From Trissonchulus latispiculum (taxonomy: Eukaryota > Nematoda > Enoplea > Enoplida > Ironidae): a DNA stretch of 64,000 nucleotides. Shown here one piece after another: positions 12,000 through 25,300 of the stretch (positions within the stretch are counted from its first letter, which is position 1; the number at the start of each line of letters is the position of its first letter). The translations under genes and the position numbers were made by a program. The notes below the pieces were generated by a model, which was not told the origin of the DNA, did no database searches, and was given only the letters and a program-made list of their open reading frames with translations. Where the stretch lies: the NCBI GenBank assembly GCA_030248195.1, contig JASAND010006477.1, forward strand, positions 1-64,000, read 5' to 3'.

Positions 12000-12540
12000 T
12001 TATGATTTATTAATTTTATTTTATTAATTTTATCTTATATTTAAATTCTTCCTATGAGAACTTATAAATTAAACTTGGGTGTCTTGCTGAACTGAGTTAA
12101 AATTGACACTGTTTTCTTTTGTGAATCTGATTATAGGGACAACCCGCTGTGAATTCTAATCAGGTAAGGTATGGAGAAGGTAACCCCCGGAGAATTCTCC
12201 TACCCTTGCCTGTCAGGATCTAGAGTGCTGATCTCGGATACACAGTCCCGGATACCGGATACCCTCCTGTTCAACAGTCGACCTCAAACTGATTGGAATT
12301 GGGGGTTCAGTCACCTTCTCCCATCACTCCCTGTCCACCTGAAAATTTGCGATTTTCGGTCATTTTGATTCTCTTTGAGTTTGAGACCATGTTGTAGAAA
12401 TCAAAAAGCATACGGTATGCTAATCATAACGTATGGGTTTGTTTTTGGGCTCATGGGTCTCCCAAAACCTTAAAACGATTAACCCCTCTTTCCAAAATTT
12501 CAAACTTTTAGTCAGCAAAGCATCCCAATTAAGCAGCTCC
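12000..12540. other. No gene seen
   Basis: Starts with an AT-rich TTTATTAATTTTATTTTA run, then a more balanced stretch with an open frame (12171-12368) lacking any recognised motif or splice context. I see nothing supportable in it. Confidence 0.4.
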
Positions 12541-12543
12541 CAT

Positions 12544-14085
12544 GATTGTTAAACAGTTGTTCAGGAACAGATTTAGTGCAATGATTTCAATTAGTAAAAA
12601 AATTGGTTCCGCAACGTTCAAACCATACCTGAACGGGAGGTCAAATTTCACTGACCCTTGTAGAAGCAAATTTGGCTACCCCTTGCGAGAGCGCTTTTTC
12701 TTAGAGGTACTTTTGAAAGCGATTTTAGCGATTTTTGCTATTTTTAACAAAAAACAGCTATTTTTTAGCAAAAACGCGTTTTTCGGACGTTTTTTCGCAA
12801 GAAACTAGTGATTAAGTGAAAAACTCCGGCGAAACCGGAAAATTGTTGGAAATTTTTGTCGTAAAACCTATTTTTTGGGCAATTTTCTTACGCCTTGTTG
12901 CCAATTTTCTTACCCCTTATGGGAGAAATTTTGCGACCTACTGTGTACGAATTCACCGAGTAGGGAGGGAATTCCCCCCTTTTCCCTCTTGTCCACCTGT
13001 GGTGCAAACATAGATTTCACAAACAGTTGGTTTACAAAAACTACATATATGAATTAGTCCAGCACTTCTTTTAGTACAGAAACTAGTTTTCATGTAAAAC
13101 ATGATCCAGACAGAGGTCAATATTTAGTACAGAGTCTTGAGTTTGAAAACAGAAAATTAAAAAAACAGTTGTCCTCAAAAACAACGCAGATCAGTTACAC
13201 TTCTCAGCTTTTCTTCAACTCTGGGCTAAGATTGAATTTTCTTACTCTTACACTCTCCAACGCAAAACATGGTGCAGAGTTTTACTAGTAGTCGAAAGGA
13301 ATCAAACGAAATGACCAAGTTAGTGCATTCCTGTATTAGACAAGCCGTAACGAGTGAGTATCCAACACAAGTGTGCACAGCAGGCAAAATGGTGTACGAT
13401 CGGTCAAAATATAATACAGAGACAGTGCAAAGTTCAATTATTTACAAGCAAAACTGGTACGGTGCAGTTCATAGTGGTGGCAATGGCACAGAGTAGCGAC
13501 CAGCGCGAAAGTCAATTTCCGATCTTCGGAGGGCTGAGCAGCAATTTCAGCTCGGAATAAATCAGGAGGCTGTAGGCAGGATCGTGTGTGCCGAAGGGGC
13601 ATAGGCGATTATATGGTTGATAATGACGGTGGTGAATTCGGTTAGCTCATGAGCAGCCAATAGGCAGGAGGTGTGTTTGGAGGTGGACGTAAAGCAATTG
13701 AGGGCGTGTGGGAACGGGGGATGGATGTGGGAAGTAAATAAATTAGTACTGGACGGAGAATATTTCGGCAAACAAGAATTCAGCCAAACAATAATTGTTA
13801 AACAGTGGTATACGAACAAATTCAGTTCAATGATATCAATTAGTACAAAAATTGGTTCCGCAACGTGCAAACATAGATTAAACAAACAGTTAGTTTACAA
13901 AAAATACGTAAATGAGTCAAGCACTACTTTTTAGTACAAAAATTAGTTTTCATGCAAAACATGGGCCACACAGAAGTCAATATTTTTTACAGGGTAAAGA
14001 GTTTGAAAACAGAAAATTAAACAAAACAGTTATCCTCAAAAGTAACGTAGAACAGTTATTCTTTTTAGCTTTTCTTCATCTGAAT
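12544..14085. repeat. Direct duplication, units about 860 bases apart
   Basis: The order TGTTAAACAGT, CAATGAT.TCAATTAGTA, ATTGGTTCCGCAACGT, GCAAACATAGAT, TTTTCATG.AAAACATG, GAGTTTGAAAACAGAAAATT occurs twice: 12544-12615 continued at 13002-13235, and 13793-14085. The first unit is interrupted by the element at 12624-13001; the second is not, and so shows the pre-insertion state. Between the units lies unique sequence with no recognised gene. Confidence 0.8.
12624..13001. mobile_element. Dispersed element, begins CATACCTGAACGGGAGG
   Basis: A 378-bp insertion in the first unit of the direct duplication. Near-identical octamers GTTCAAAC (12616-12623) and GTGCAAAC (13002-13009) flank it, and the other unit has GTGCAAAC once (13865-13872). 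An inverted relative lies at about 36883-37245. Terminal inverted repeats are weak. The 8-bp flank would suit a hAT element, but this is inference. Confidence 0.65.
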
Positions 14086-14099
14086 GACATAAACCGAAG

Positions 14100-17000
14100 C
14101 AGCTTTGAGCGAAAGCCCTGAGATCAACAAACAGATCCTAGGACAGGTTCAGAGTTCGTTTTCTGACCCTGTGTGGAAACAAGGTTCCATGACTTTTATG
14201 GAATCGAAAAATTGTAATCTCTGTGGTATGTAACAGTGTGAACTCTCCAGTAACATTAGATTCTACGCTGCAGATTTTGGTTCCTGCTACAGTTCAGCTG
14301 CAATATCTTGGTTACATTGGCTACATTGGCGGGACTACAAGGCGGTGCACCCCAGTTGCTTATAAAAGTCGATCAAATAGTAAAACTAACATAAAAATTT
14401 GAGGTTTCTCAAAACATTATTCTAGAACTATCTAAGTTGTATTTGAGGATGACCGGTGAAATTCGACCGGAGCAGATGCGCTTTGGCCGGCCGCCACCTG
14501 GCCGTTTGCAGAAATATCTCAACAATTCAAATCCGAAGTGCGAAGAAAGCCTATCTTGAACTTTTATTACGTAGAAAGCGTTTAAAACAGTCTAGCTCAA
14601 AAAAATTCCTGACCCGAAAGAAAACACATCTAAAATCAGTTTATATAAAACGAAGCTGTTAGTGGTACTCGGTAGTGTTGTTCATTGCCCACTGTTTCGC
14701 GTGCCGGCAGGTCCCGATCCGTCCAGGAACGTACAAACATACTGGCTCGCCGGTGCACCAGCCTTTACCGACCAGCTGTAAAGTTGACAGTGCACGAACT
14801 AGCCAAACTTGACGAGTGGGAAAGTGCACACAAGGAGAACGTCGAACCTAGAGATGCAGTTGTAGACCTCGCCAAGAACCTAAATGAATCCTACCGAACG
14901 GAGTTAAACAGCCGATGAAGAGCAAAGACTCAATAGAGGACCTCACTACCCCAAAATTTGCTGAAAGATTACACACTTAAATTACCAACCGACCTAACCA
15001 GAATTACTCAAAAAATCCTTACCTACCGACTACAAAAATCTAATACAAAAACTTAAGAAATTCACACCATAAAGGTCCAAAAGAGGCCACATTTACTATA
15101 CAGCAGAATTATGCTTGAGAAAGGCGGTGACCCCCGAAAATGCGTACAGACAGAAGAAGACAAAGATAGTATAAAATTACAGAAGTTTTTCAAGACAAAA
15201 TTTTTGACATAAATAATTTCAAGCAAATTATTTTCACGGAAACAATAGACCTAGCATTAGAAGTAAACTTTCAAACAACTAACTCCAAGAATATACTCAC
15301 AAAGTAATACTAAAGTGCGTCCCTAAGCCATCACGACGCCAATGTGAAAACTTCAGAGACTATTAAAAAGTTGCATGAAATTCAAAGAGAGGAAAAGGAA
15401 TACTTTTTGAATATGAATGAGAAGGCTCAACAAGGTAACCTCGGAGCTTGGATGAATTTACAATACAGAGATATAGTCACGATTTACCTAGAAATCAATA
15501 ATAAAAGAGCCAGGTTAAATTCGCGATAATAACACGAAACACGCTATAAGACAGAAAAACACAAGCCTGAAGAGAGACAGGAAAATAGACGACCATTTCT
15601 GCCTAGTAACGAATAAGAGAAATTATGATGAAATTTTTAAACATTCTATTGGTTGCTAAGGCTGCTAAACTTGACGGCTACTTTGCTGATCTATCTTCCA
15701 GACTTTTAAAACAAATTTCAAAATATAACAATGACGCCTAGCAGCAGGGAGGACTGTCAAAACTAAGGTTAACTTTAACATAGAAAAAATAACAATTTCG
15801 ACACAATTTCAGAATAATTTCACACAACACAATTCACTCATACACAACCCAACTTCATTTCACACAATACAACAATCCAAAAATATACTTAATCTAACAA
15901 CATTATTTCATAAGGGCTGACGTAATATCGCCCCGTTCCAATTCTCTTGGGCCTACTGCCCGAGCTCCCGCGAGAGCCAATATAACCAAAAAGAAGACGA
16001 AAATTTAAACTCAGAGAATTTTTGACGAATCTTTGGTAGATAGGTCTCAAAACGTACGTACACAAATACAGCACAAGAGTTACGATAGTAACTAGTCATG
16101 ACTAAATATTTGCAAAAGAAAAAAGAAACATTTCGAGCTGACTTGGCGTCAGCGGACTAGTGAAGACCAGCCAGAAAAAATGCCATTAGTTGCCATTGGG
16201 ACGGTGCGCAATTGGGAAACCCACAGTTCTCTAGCCGTAACGGCTAGATACAAGTACCGTGGTAGGTAGGGGCATATAAAAGTCGGGAGCTACTTTGGCG
16301 ACTGTATAGGGAGTCAAAACTGACATTAAACAAGTAAAATTTTAAGGAACCAAACAACACTTCTAGGGAGAGGAAAAGTTTAGAGTACCAAAGAAACTAA
16401 AATAATTTTGGTAAAAATGTGGCGGCAGACAGGAAACCATGGTAGGACCTGTCTGGTGTGTCACGCATCCTCTGACGTTACGTCATGTAGCAATAGACTA
16501 GTAAAATACCAAACCCGCAATACGAATCAAACCCGTTAATAAAACTGTAAAAAGAAAACTTCAAGAAAATAATGGAACCGTTTTAGTAAGATTTTGAAAA
16601 CGAAGTTTTGGTTAAGAAATTAAAGCAAGTACAATGAACCAGATGTTAAAATGACAAAAAGTATGCAAAGAATCACGATCAGAATCACGACACAATATAT
16701 AAAATGTTGATTAGAATTTTAAATAGAAACTCAAGAAAATGATGAAATGGTCGTACATAATTAAGAAAACGTTTATTTCATAAAGGGCAGACATAACGTG
16801 GCCACATTACACAGCCGGTTGACCGGTGACACTTCCCACTGGCTATCCAAAATAGTTATACGCAAAAATAGAAGATATATATTTGAAAATTTACAAGATA
16901 GATTTTAGTCAGGTGATAAACCCCAGAATCTGTCAACGGCCGGCCTGTCGGCCCTCTTTGTACCTGGGCCGGCCGCTAGCCTGTCTGGACAGGGCCGATG

Positions 17001-17880
17001 CACAACACTAATACTAATTTTATTCCCCGACTAACCATATTCGATAAAACGAATTTATTATAGCTAGCAAAAATCTATAGATTTTAGTACTGTATTAAAC
17101 GTGCTGTAATTAAGCAGCTTGCTTTTTCGCCAGTTCTGTCTGAAAATGACAATTTTGTTGATCTTCTTGAGGTATCACAAATGATGCAATATTATCGTCT
17201 TTTTGTACGCATAGGTTGGTTATGTGCTTTTTCTCAAATTTTCTCAAAACATTCTCCAGTACAATTAAAAAACAAATGCTGCAAAAAGTATCCCATAACT
17301 TTCGTTTGTGCCAACTGATGTATGACGATAGGTATTAAACTTTCACATTTTAAATGTCTTTCTGAAACCGAAACTTTCAATTTTTTAGACGATTTTTTTG
17401 GCTGTCAGTTTCAAATGAGCTCCTTGCAAAGGGCGCAGGTTTGAAACAAACCAATATTAACTGTGAAGAAAAACTGGCTGAATTGTAATCAAAGGGGTCA
17501 TAAGTCAATTTTATGTATTGTTGTTCTCATGAATAAATTTTTTAGGAACAGTGAAAACAAACTTTTAAGTTGAACTATTTGTTTGAAGGGGGCACTGAGA
17601 ATTGCTGTCAACGCAATAATTAATTTAGCGAATAATTTTTATAATCTTGTTGTGCCGCTTAATCCTTTTATTTTAAAGATCAATTATTTTGTACGTTCTT
17701 GTATCCTTAGGGTAGTTAAAAACTCTGTGAATGTGGAACGGGCGTGTCAAAACATACTTATTGACCCGTGTTAATAGTAGGGCTCATGGTATGTTGACTA
17801 TGAAACTTTCCATGTATTGTAACAACAGAATGCTGAGAATTTTCGAATACCGCTTGAAATAAGATCACTTCGCATTAACC
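14100..17880. other. Repeat-derived, no confident gene
   Basis: Two matching TATA-type strings, TATAAAAGTCG, occur at 14361 and 16275 on the plus strand. About 16240-16560 is an inverted copy of 3360-3680. Short open frames at 14456, 14685 (rich in charged residues, contains VHELAKLDEWESAHKENVEPRD) and 15344 (EIQREEKEYFLNMNEKAQQ) may be relics of one element, but none can be joined into a recognised protein. GGCCGGCC-rich dyads lie at 14495 and about 16940-16985. Confidence 0.4.
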
Positions 17881-17888
17881 TTCAAACG

Positions 17889-20453
17889 ATGCATTTCGTG
17901 GGAATCTACTTTATTTCTTTCGTCTTAATTATTAGGTTTAATTCATGTAGTTGTGGGAAACTGACCGTAGTTGCAAATCGGAAAATATCTGAGCAGCAAC
18001 AACCGAAAGATACTGATGGTTTGGTTGATTCAGAGAAGAATACGACATCGCCTGCTAAACCCAGTATGTAATATCTATTAAAGTTAGATTTGAGATATTA
18101 TTTAAGATTTAAGATTAAAATAATATCTGAAGTAAGTTCGCTTTTTAAATTAAATTTAATCATATATTCGCCATTTAAAATTATTTCGAACCTAAGGATA
18201 ACGAACTATTGGCCTCTGTTATCGCTGAATTGTAAAGCCAAGCTTAAATTCTATCAGAATCAATGCGACTGAATAGATATGCGAGAAGAAGAATATTATA
18301 CTCGTAATAAACATTTAATGTTGACAATTGTTACTCTTCTGATAAAACGGCTGTAATAGACTTTAAGTGGCTTGAGTCTAGGTTTGCTGTGAATGCGCAG
18401 TTTCTATGCTAAAATTTACTAAAGAGTATTTAGGAATTATTCCCAGTCACTGCCCAAAATTTCCCTGTCCTGCCCACTGCAGCCTTTCGTACAAGGATGG
18501 GTGTCCACACAACTGCAATTGTGGAACTGTCAAGAGATGTCCCAAAGTTAATTGTCCCTTTTCATTTCCTCGATGCATAATTCTGACCCAACTGGATGGA
18601 TGTCAGACTTGTGGCTGCAAAGATCCTTATGTAATCATTTCGGACCAGGAGGGAAATAGAGAAGTCCTATTTTTACGCCTGATCCCCTTTGAACTATCTG
18701 ATCTCTACAATCTCACTGTGAATGCTGAAAATCAGTCAGATGCTGAAAATGTGTTAATCAAAACCCAAAGAATCAACATTGATCCCAAAGATATCAAGCA
18801 AGAAGCCCCTCATCTGCTGTTTGAAAAAGCTCTAGCTAGTAAGTTGTGGTTGCCTTGTTGTAGTTGGCGGGCCCGTCACTATGATTGATGATAGATTTTA
18901 GAGAGAATCGACAAACCTGTAGGAAGGAGTTGATTTACTGAACCATCTGATCGGGGTTGCTCTCATATCATATCAACGTTATGTTTCAGTTATTGGGAAG
19001 GATAGGCAAGATCGAACATTGTGGTTCGACTTTGCTCGTCATAATCTTCCTGACATATACAAATACAAACAATAATAACGGACATACCCAAATTAAAGGG
19101 TTGCCTTTTTGTGAAAAAGCGGCAACCCAATAACCTAAATTTATATCAACGATATCTTAGTATTACGGTTTCACTAAGGAAGCCTTATGTGAGGTGGCTT
19201 TTAACTGTTCTTATTCTCACAATTATTTCAACTCAGTTAAGGGCATTAAATGCTTACTGGCAACTTCTAAATTTGAATTCATGTTGTAAGCGAAATTCTT
19301 AATTTTTAGACGGTATTACTGACAGAAGCATCATCAAGATTGGTCGTCAAGAGTTTGTTCTTGAATCCTATCCAGTTTTTAACAGGAGTGAACCCGAGCC
19401 AGACACAGATACGCTTTGCACCGAAGAAAATCGACAATTGATAAATGAAGTTATGGAACCAGTATTCCGATTTGTTGACCGGCGTAAAAATCCGTCGGTT
19501 GACAATAACGGATTAGCCTTTCCATTGGCGTTCCGATATCCAAAACCGGAACTGGAAAAGAGTTGCGAAATATATCGGGATTATATTCGTAAAATTCCTC
19601 CAGGAGTTGTCAGACCGTGTTATCAGCAGCACAAACGTTTTGGAGAAGCATTTGCCAACTTCGATTATCCCTGTGATCGCGCCACTGGTTGGGCATTTTT
19701 CAGGTAACTAATGCCAGTTTATGGTTAACTTTACACCTCACTTGTCAGGCAGCAATAACGTTCAGCGTCTTTGTTTCAACATAATTGGTGCAAAAAAATT
19801 CCAACTAATGAGGAGGTACCTATTTTCTGATTTGTTTAATTCAGGACCTGCGTTTAATTCAGGAATGAAATCCTCTGGTATTTCAATCTAGCACTGCCAC
19901 CGCTTGACTCACCACAGTCATTCTGACAGCCCTTCTGCTCCCGGGACAAACGTGCTAACCATTGACACCACAGGGCCATCAGCTGAACTTCCATAATCAG
20001 GCTTAGCAGTCTTGCCTATGCCTGTTTCCTACAGTCATGGATATTATTCAGTTCGAGCTTGCATCCAGCTTATCTAGCTTAAAATATTACGTCAATAGAA
20101 TTGCACTACTGAAAATGAATCATAACGATGATATGAGGCAAAATTGATTATTGATATCAATATAATGTTAATGTTAATTTAGATATTTTGATTGCATTCG
20201 TGGCACTGCCAGAAACGAAACCGTTCTAAAGTGCCAGCAGTCAGCACGGACGCGATTTTTAGATCCTTTCGTCAGCCTTTGTGACACCTATAACATCCTG
20301 ATGGAGTGCATTTATGAACCAGTTGTCTATCTTTGCGGCTACGATGCGTGGGAAGTGGAATACCAATATATCAGTCATACCGTTAAAGTACTGACTAATC
20401 GAAAATGTGAACTGGAGAGAATATACCGAGAAATTCCTTATCTTTCTTTCTAA
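17889..20453 (+). CDS. Secreted protein with two antistasin-like motifs and a new-looking Cys-rich domain
   Basis: Four exons join in phase: 17889-18063, 18434-18838, 19310-19703 and 20183-20453, all with GT donors and AG acceptors, giving 414 residues. Residues 1-19 are a hydrophobic signal peptide. After a Gln/Lys/Asp-rich linker come two antistasin-type Cys motifs: Cys65, 70, 74, 82, 86, 88 and Cys94, 99, 106, 115, 118, 120. Antistasin modules are known as extracellular serine-protease inhibitors, so inhibition is possible but not shown. A linker with several N-glycosylation sites follows, then a C-terminal domain (about 285-410) with nine cysteines, from SCEIYRDYIRKIP to NRKCELERIYREIP. 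Its Cys pattern and helical look recall nematode DUF19-type ectodomains, but I am not sure. Exon 3 has no ATG of its own and needs the splice at 19309. No AATAAA was seen close to the stop. Confidence 0.8.
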
Positions 20454-20699
20454 TCTCGTAAACATGTCAGTGAAAGACAGAACAATGATTTTATTGCAAA
20501 ATTACCAAATATTGAAGACATTCCTACCAGAGGTCATGATTGATGATTGGTCAACTGAGAATATTCCTTCGGATAAATGTTCCGTACTTAGGTACTTTTA
20601 ATTGTTTAGAGAAAGTTGATTAATATCGTGCATGCGCTGGTTACTTTAGATCAACAATTTAAATGAGAAAAGTAAAAATCGTGTACCATGGAAGGTCCG

Positions 20700-20790
20700 A
20701 ATAATTCGGATCTTCGGTGGGACTCGAACCGACGACCACTAGCAAACGCCCTTAAGACTGCATATTGTTCAATAACGTGTTCAGTTTAAC
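20700..20790 (-). repeat. tRNA-like B-box remnant
   Basis: On the minus strand GGTTCGAGTCC (within 20718-20731) matches a Pol III B box, but the T-stem pairs imperfectly and no A box or cloverleaf is convincing. A tRNA-derived SINE fragment is the best reading. A similar GGGTTCGATCAC lies on the minus strand near 23185. Confidence 0.3.
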
Positions 20791-21368
20791 AATCTGACAG
20801 GAATGTCTTCAAAGAAGTTTTTCGAATTTTTGTTCACATTTTTCTTCATTTCTGTTGAAGTGAGTTGGAAAACGAGTCATAAGTCGTTACCACTCCAGAT
20901 CTAACACTTACTACATGGTTTGGTTACGTATCCAAGACATCCGTTACACCAAGAGTGTACAGGTTTAATTTGATTAGCTTCTCCTTCTTATTTATATTGG
21001 CATTGCTTAAAGGAGACAGAAAAAGTTTCTCGTTTTATAGGAGGGGAAAGCCTGCACGCAGGCGCATGTTTGCAAGCATGTAGCCGTAGATGCCTACCTC
21101 GTTGAAATCTTGTGGTCTAAAACTTCTAAAAGGATACATGAAAAAGCCTGTCGGAAGGGATACGGCAAAAAAATACTTGCATGAAATGAAAAATCTTATA
21201 CTAAATGACAGAGTACGAGCATGGCACTGGAAACTGGTGATGTTCTCTAATAAGGTTGTAGCAACAAACAGTGACAACCATATATTTCAAGTTACAGGTC
21301 TGTATCTAAGGTGTAAATTCAACACAGACATCAATCGGAGTATTATCAGTGAACAAGCTCGGGAGAAT

Positions 21369-22313
21369 GGCTTCTGCGCCTCTCGTGGGGACCCAACAAA
21401 ATTTAATTTAATAAAAATTTAAAATTTATTCAATTTGACTTTTCCTCCAGCGTTAAGTGGCTCTCTGCTGAGTTCAGTTGGACTCACTTAACAATAGAAA
21501 AGGTCAAATTGAACTCTGAGTATTGAGGACCCCACACTAGGACAAATGTTACCGTAATCTATATATAGATGAAGTTAATGCTACGTATTGAATAATAATA
21601 CTTTATAAGTTTCCTATTGACTGCTAAAGTTTTTAAAATGGTGATTCCTTTTGGAGACATCAACTTTAAACCATGATTACTCATTCATTATTTAGAGTTA
21701 AGAAGCCATCTGTATATTGAAATGGAGCTAACATTTTCAATTTTTTAATGAATACAATGAAACTAATTTGGATTTCCAAACAAATTTAATGGATTTTGAA
21801 GAAGTACAATTTCTCAGATTTTTGGCAGACTGAAGTAAATTTTTTCGAGAGACATTGATTAGGATCATTCGATACCTCTATCAAATACCTGGTTACCCGT
21901 TTCAGGTGATATAAAACCGCTCTTGTATATAAATGATTTTTCTTGAATAAAGTTTTTTAAAAGTGGTTTAAGATAAAGTTATGAAAATTAAAGTTTTTAC
22001 TTAGACAAGCTATGTTTCTTACACTTTGTTTTAAAAATTTTAGCAGTCAATACAAGGAAACTATCAAGAATTATTTTTTAAATAAATAGATTAAATAAAT
22101 AGATTAGATAAACAATTAACTTTATCTTTAGATTACGGTAACATTTGTGCTAGTGTGGGACCTAAATAGTCAGAGTTCAATTTGACCTTGATTTGATCTC
22201 TATTGTTAAGTGAGTCCAAGTCCAACTGAACTCGGCAGGGAGCCACTTTTCGCTGGAAGAAAAGTAATTACGGATTAAATTTTGTTGGGTTCCCACGAGA
22301 GGCACAGAAGCCG
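21369..22313. mobile_element. 945-bp fold-back element with 8-bp target duplication
   Basis: The element starts GGCTTCTGCGCCTCTCGTGG and ends in the inverted form; the arms stay similar over roughly 190 bases (to about 21565 and from about 22130). The octamer GGGAGAAT flanks it directly at 21361-21368 and 22314-22321. Its interior carries a half copy of the TTAA element family (about 21630-21905), complete at 42026-43056. No transposase frame is present. The 8-bp duplication suggests hAT-type mobilisation, but that is inference. Confidence 0.85.
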
Positions 22314-22321
22314 GGAGAATA

Positions 22322-25300
22322 TCTCCAGCAAACTACCACTTAATCCTGTACAAATGAGGTAGTTTAAGTAAAAGGGCACGTTCAGGTGACCGTAAAGCCT
22401 GTTACACTCTCGCCGTTTATGTACTGTACTGTACTGTACTGTAATGTACATGTACTCTTAAATATTACTAGTTCCTCCAGCTATGGTGTATTAGCTAGCT
22501 ATAGCTTGATATATATGCATTCGAACTCATTTTCGCATGTGCTAATTGTAATTACAGCTTATTGTGCAGTATCTGTTTGTACGTAAACTGTAATTGGCAT
22601 GTCACGTCTCACAACTGTAATTCGACTGGTCCTGTATACCATTGCTTTTTCAGCTAGTCATCATATGTACCTAACTGTGCTGTTCTGCTGCGTTGCATAC
22701 CTAATGCAAAAACATTTGGAAATTAACTGTTTTCAATAAAGAAATCTTTGTTGATTCCAGCTTTAAAATAGACTAATCTGTTTTAAGCTCCATTTAGTTA
22801 GTTAGTTTAGTTCAAAGCTTAGTTTGAGCTGAACTAAGTTTACAGACACTGAAAGTTTGTGATGTTTATTTTATGACGTTTCATTAGTAAGATGTAGCAG
22901 AGCAGAGTTCTGTTTTTAAGCATAAACTTTATTCAACCTGTAGATGTTTTGTTTGACATCAAAACAGAAAGATGGTGCCTTCTGAACATGCGGGGTGCAT
23001 AACTGGCATAATCGGGCACGTGGGTGTGTGTTGACAGGCAACGTCAACGAGAGTTGACAAGCGATAGAACGAACCTTCGAACCAAAAATCTTAAGTTCGG
23101 AACCTTTGTATGCGGAAGGAAGAACGAACGAAATTAAGATATCTCACCTACTACCCGAAAAATTCGAGCCCGAGGCCGTGATCGAACCCAGAACCTTTGG
23201 GCTTTGGCGATCTATGCCATATGTCTGTGTTTAACTTTTCTTCGAACCAATGTCAGAAATTAGCACGGATTACCTATCTTACCGATATAAGCAAGTTATA
23301 TATAACAGTTAAATAACTCAAATCATGCTCAAATTCTGTTCAAATAGCTCAATTCAACCGTATTCAAGCAAAGATTTTGTTCTCTACTTCTCTCAAATGC
23401 AAAAAATTGACACCTTTGCCGTTTCTGCATGCCTATGGAAGCGACAAGTTCATTTTCACTTTGAGTATTTAACCTCTTAGGACCTGTTACAAAGCACAAT
23501 AACCAGAACACTTCACGTCTGCATACGGATGCAATACACTGCTTACTATTGCTACTTTAGCTGTGACTCGCGTTTCGTTGACAAACGCAGCTGAGTAGTT
23601 CAAAGAGCTTGTATCTGAAAATTTTCTGAGCCAGCCTGAAAAATTATTTTTATTGTAGTTGTATTATTTCATATTATTAGTGTAATGTAGAAGTAATGCG
23701 CAGAGTGTATAAGCAAGATGTCTTCCACATAGTTTGTAAGGACGACGATGCTGCCCGTTTCCAAGGTTAACTCTGACGCCACTTATCTAAAGAGTGACTC
23801 CCGAAAATGCGTACCCACCCAGAATCCATTTTATATGCTCACTTGCATGGTAAAGTTTGAACTTGCATTTCTTTATTCGAAAATATGACATCCAAAGATC
23901 AATCACTACTACACTGTGAAGTTTTATGTAGTGTTAGACATGATCAGAGCTCGGATTTCAAAGTAGGAATCTTGCAACAATTAAAGTAAGACTGCTCACT
24001 AATGCTAACTGCGCAGACCTGACCTTAATTTGGCACACTTCGGCGCTTGACTACTCTGCAATATTTCACAGGGAACGTTGACATAACATGTAACAAACGT
24101 CGTCCCATCGTCATTAACTAGCTATCCCATTTCATTAATTAACACTAATTGTTTACAAGCTGTGCGCAGTTTTTCACCGACCTGGGCAAGAGGAATGTGC
24201 AAATTTGAGAACAGTTGTCTTTCAGCATTGAAGAATTGAAGATTACTCCAAATCTTTTATTTTGTGGGTAACGGGGAAAAGCTAGACTAGAAATATGGAT
24301 ATGCTTTCGTTCCTTAGGGAGAACACGAGGAGTAGGAACATTTAATTCTGCCTTCCGGTTGAATACAAGACTAAAACGTTATTAATTAGATTAAGATTTG
24401 TTCTGCTGAACCCAAGAGAAAATCAGCGACAGAATGTTGCAGTATTCTTAATTACCTAATTCCGCTTTTTCAGTTTTCAGTTTTTGGCTTATTTTCTGCT
24501 TAATCCAAGGCTAGGAATGATTCCAAAAAAGGTTTCATACAAAGGATTTGATAATTTTGCAATTATATATTTCAGTTGGACCAGGAAAAGGCATCTCAGC
24601 GTAGTTTTTCAAAGTCCCGTGGCAATTATCGATATTTGAAAATAAAAAACCAGCAGACTAAATTTTGATAGGAGGTTCCTTTAAATTTTCTACGGAACAT
24701 TTTACTTTCCATAACTTTCAGGAGTAATCTAGCAGCAAAATTTTTTGAGTCAGTCCATGTCTGAATCCTTTTAGCCTGGTCTCTTTAGTCAACACATGCG
24801 TGTATAATTGAGTTAGATTTTATTATAATCTGAGCTGACAATGCGGATTTTTCATGTAACACTGTTTTTGAACTGTGCTTCCATTAACTTGCTTAGCTTT
24901 TGAAATTCATATGACGCGTACATAAGTTTCTTTCTAAACTCGATAAGCAAAAGTAGCAGTCCTTTTAGTTCCAGGAAGGATGAAAACTAAATAAAACAGC
25001 AGAAATACTAGTAAACTATAGGAGCTTTTGATCAATCAAGTCCAGACCAGCTAGCTAAGTCACTGTTGCACGAAGAGTAGGGATGGTGGGATTACTGGGA
25101 TCCTATTACCTACTGTTGGTTCTACGCACTACGCAGTATCCAACATACCATCTAGTCAAATTCTGTGAGCAACTGTTTCTTGTTTTAAAATTTTGACGAT
25201 GAAAATGACTTGAACAGCTTTTGTGTCACCTATTATGATTAACGACCTACACATAAGCTGTCTCATTAGCAGGGACGCTATCACGAATACCTACACATAA

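Noticed and set aside
12542..13013. Overlapping frames rich in Phe
   Set aside because: They read through the dispersed element at 12624-13001 and its junctions.
20718..20731. tRNA gene on the minus strand
   Set aside because: Only the B-box string is good; no cloverleaf or anticodon arm could be drawn.
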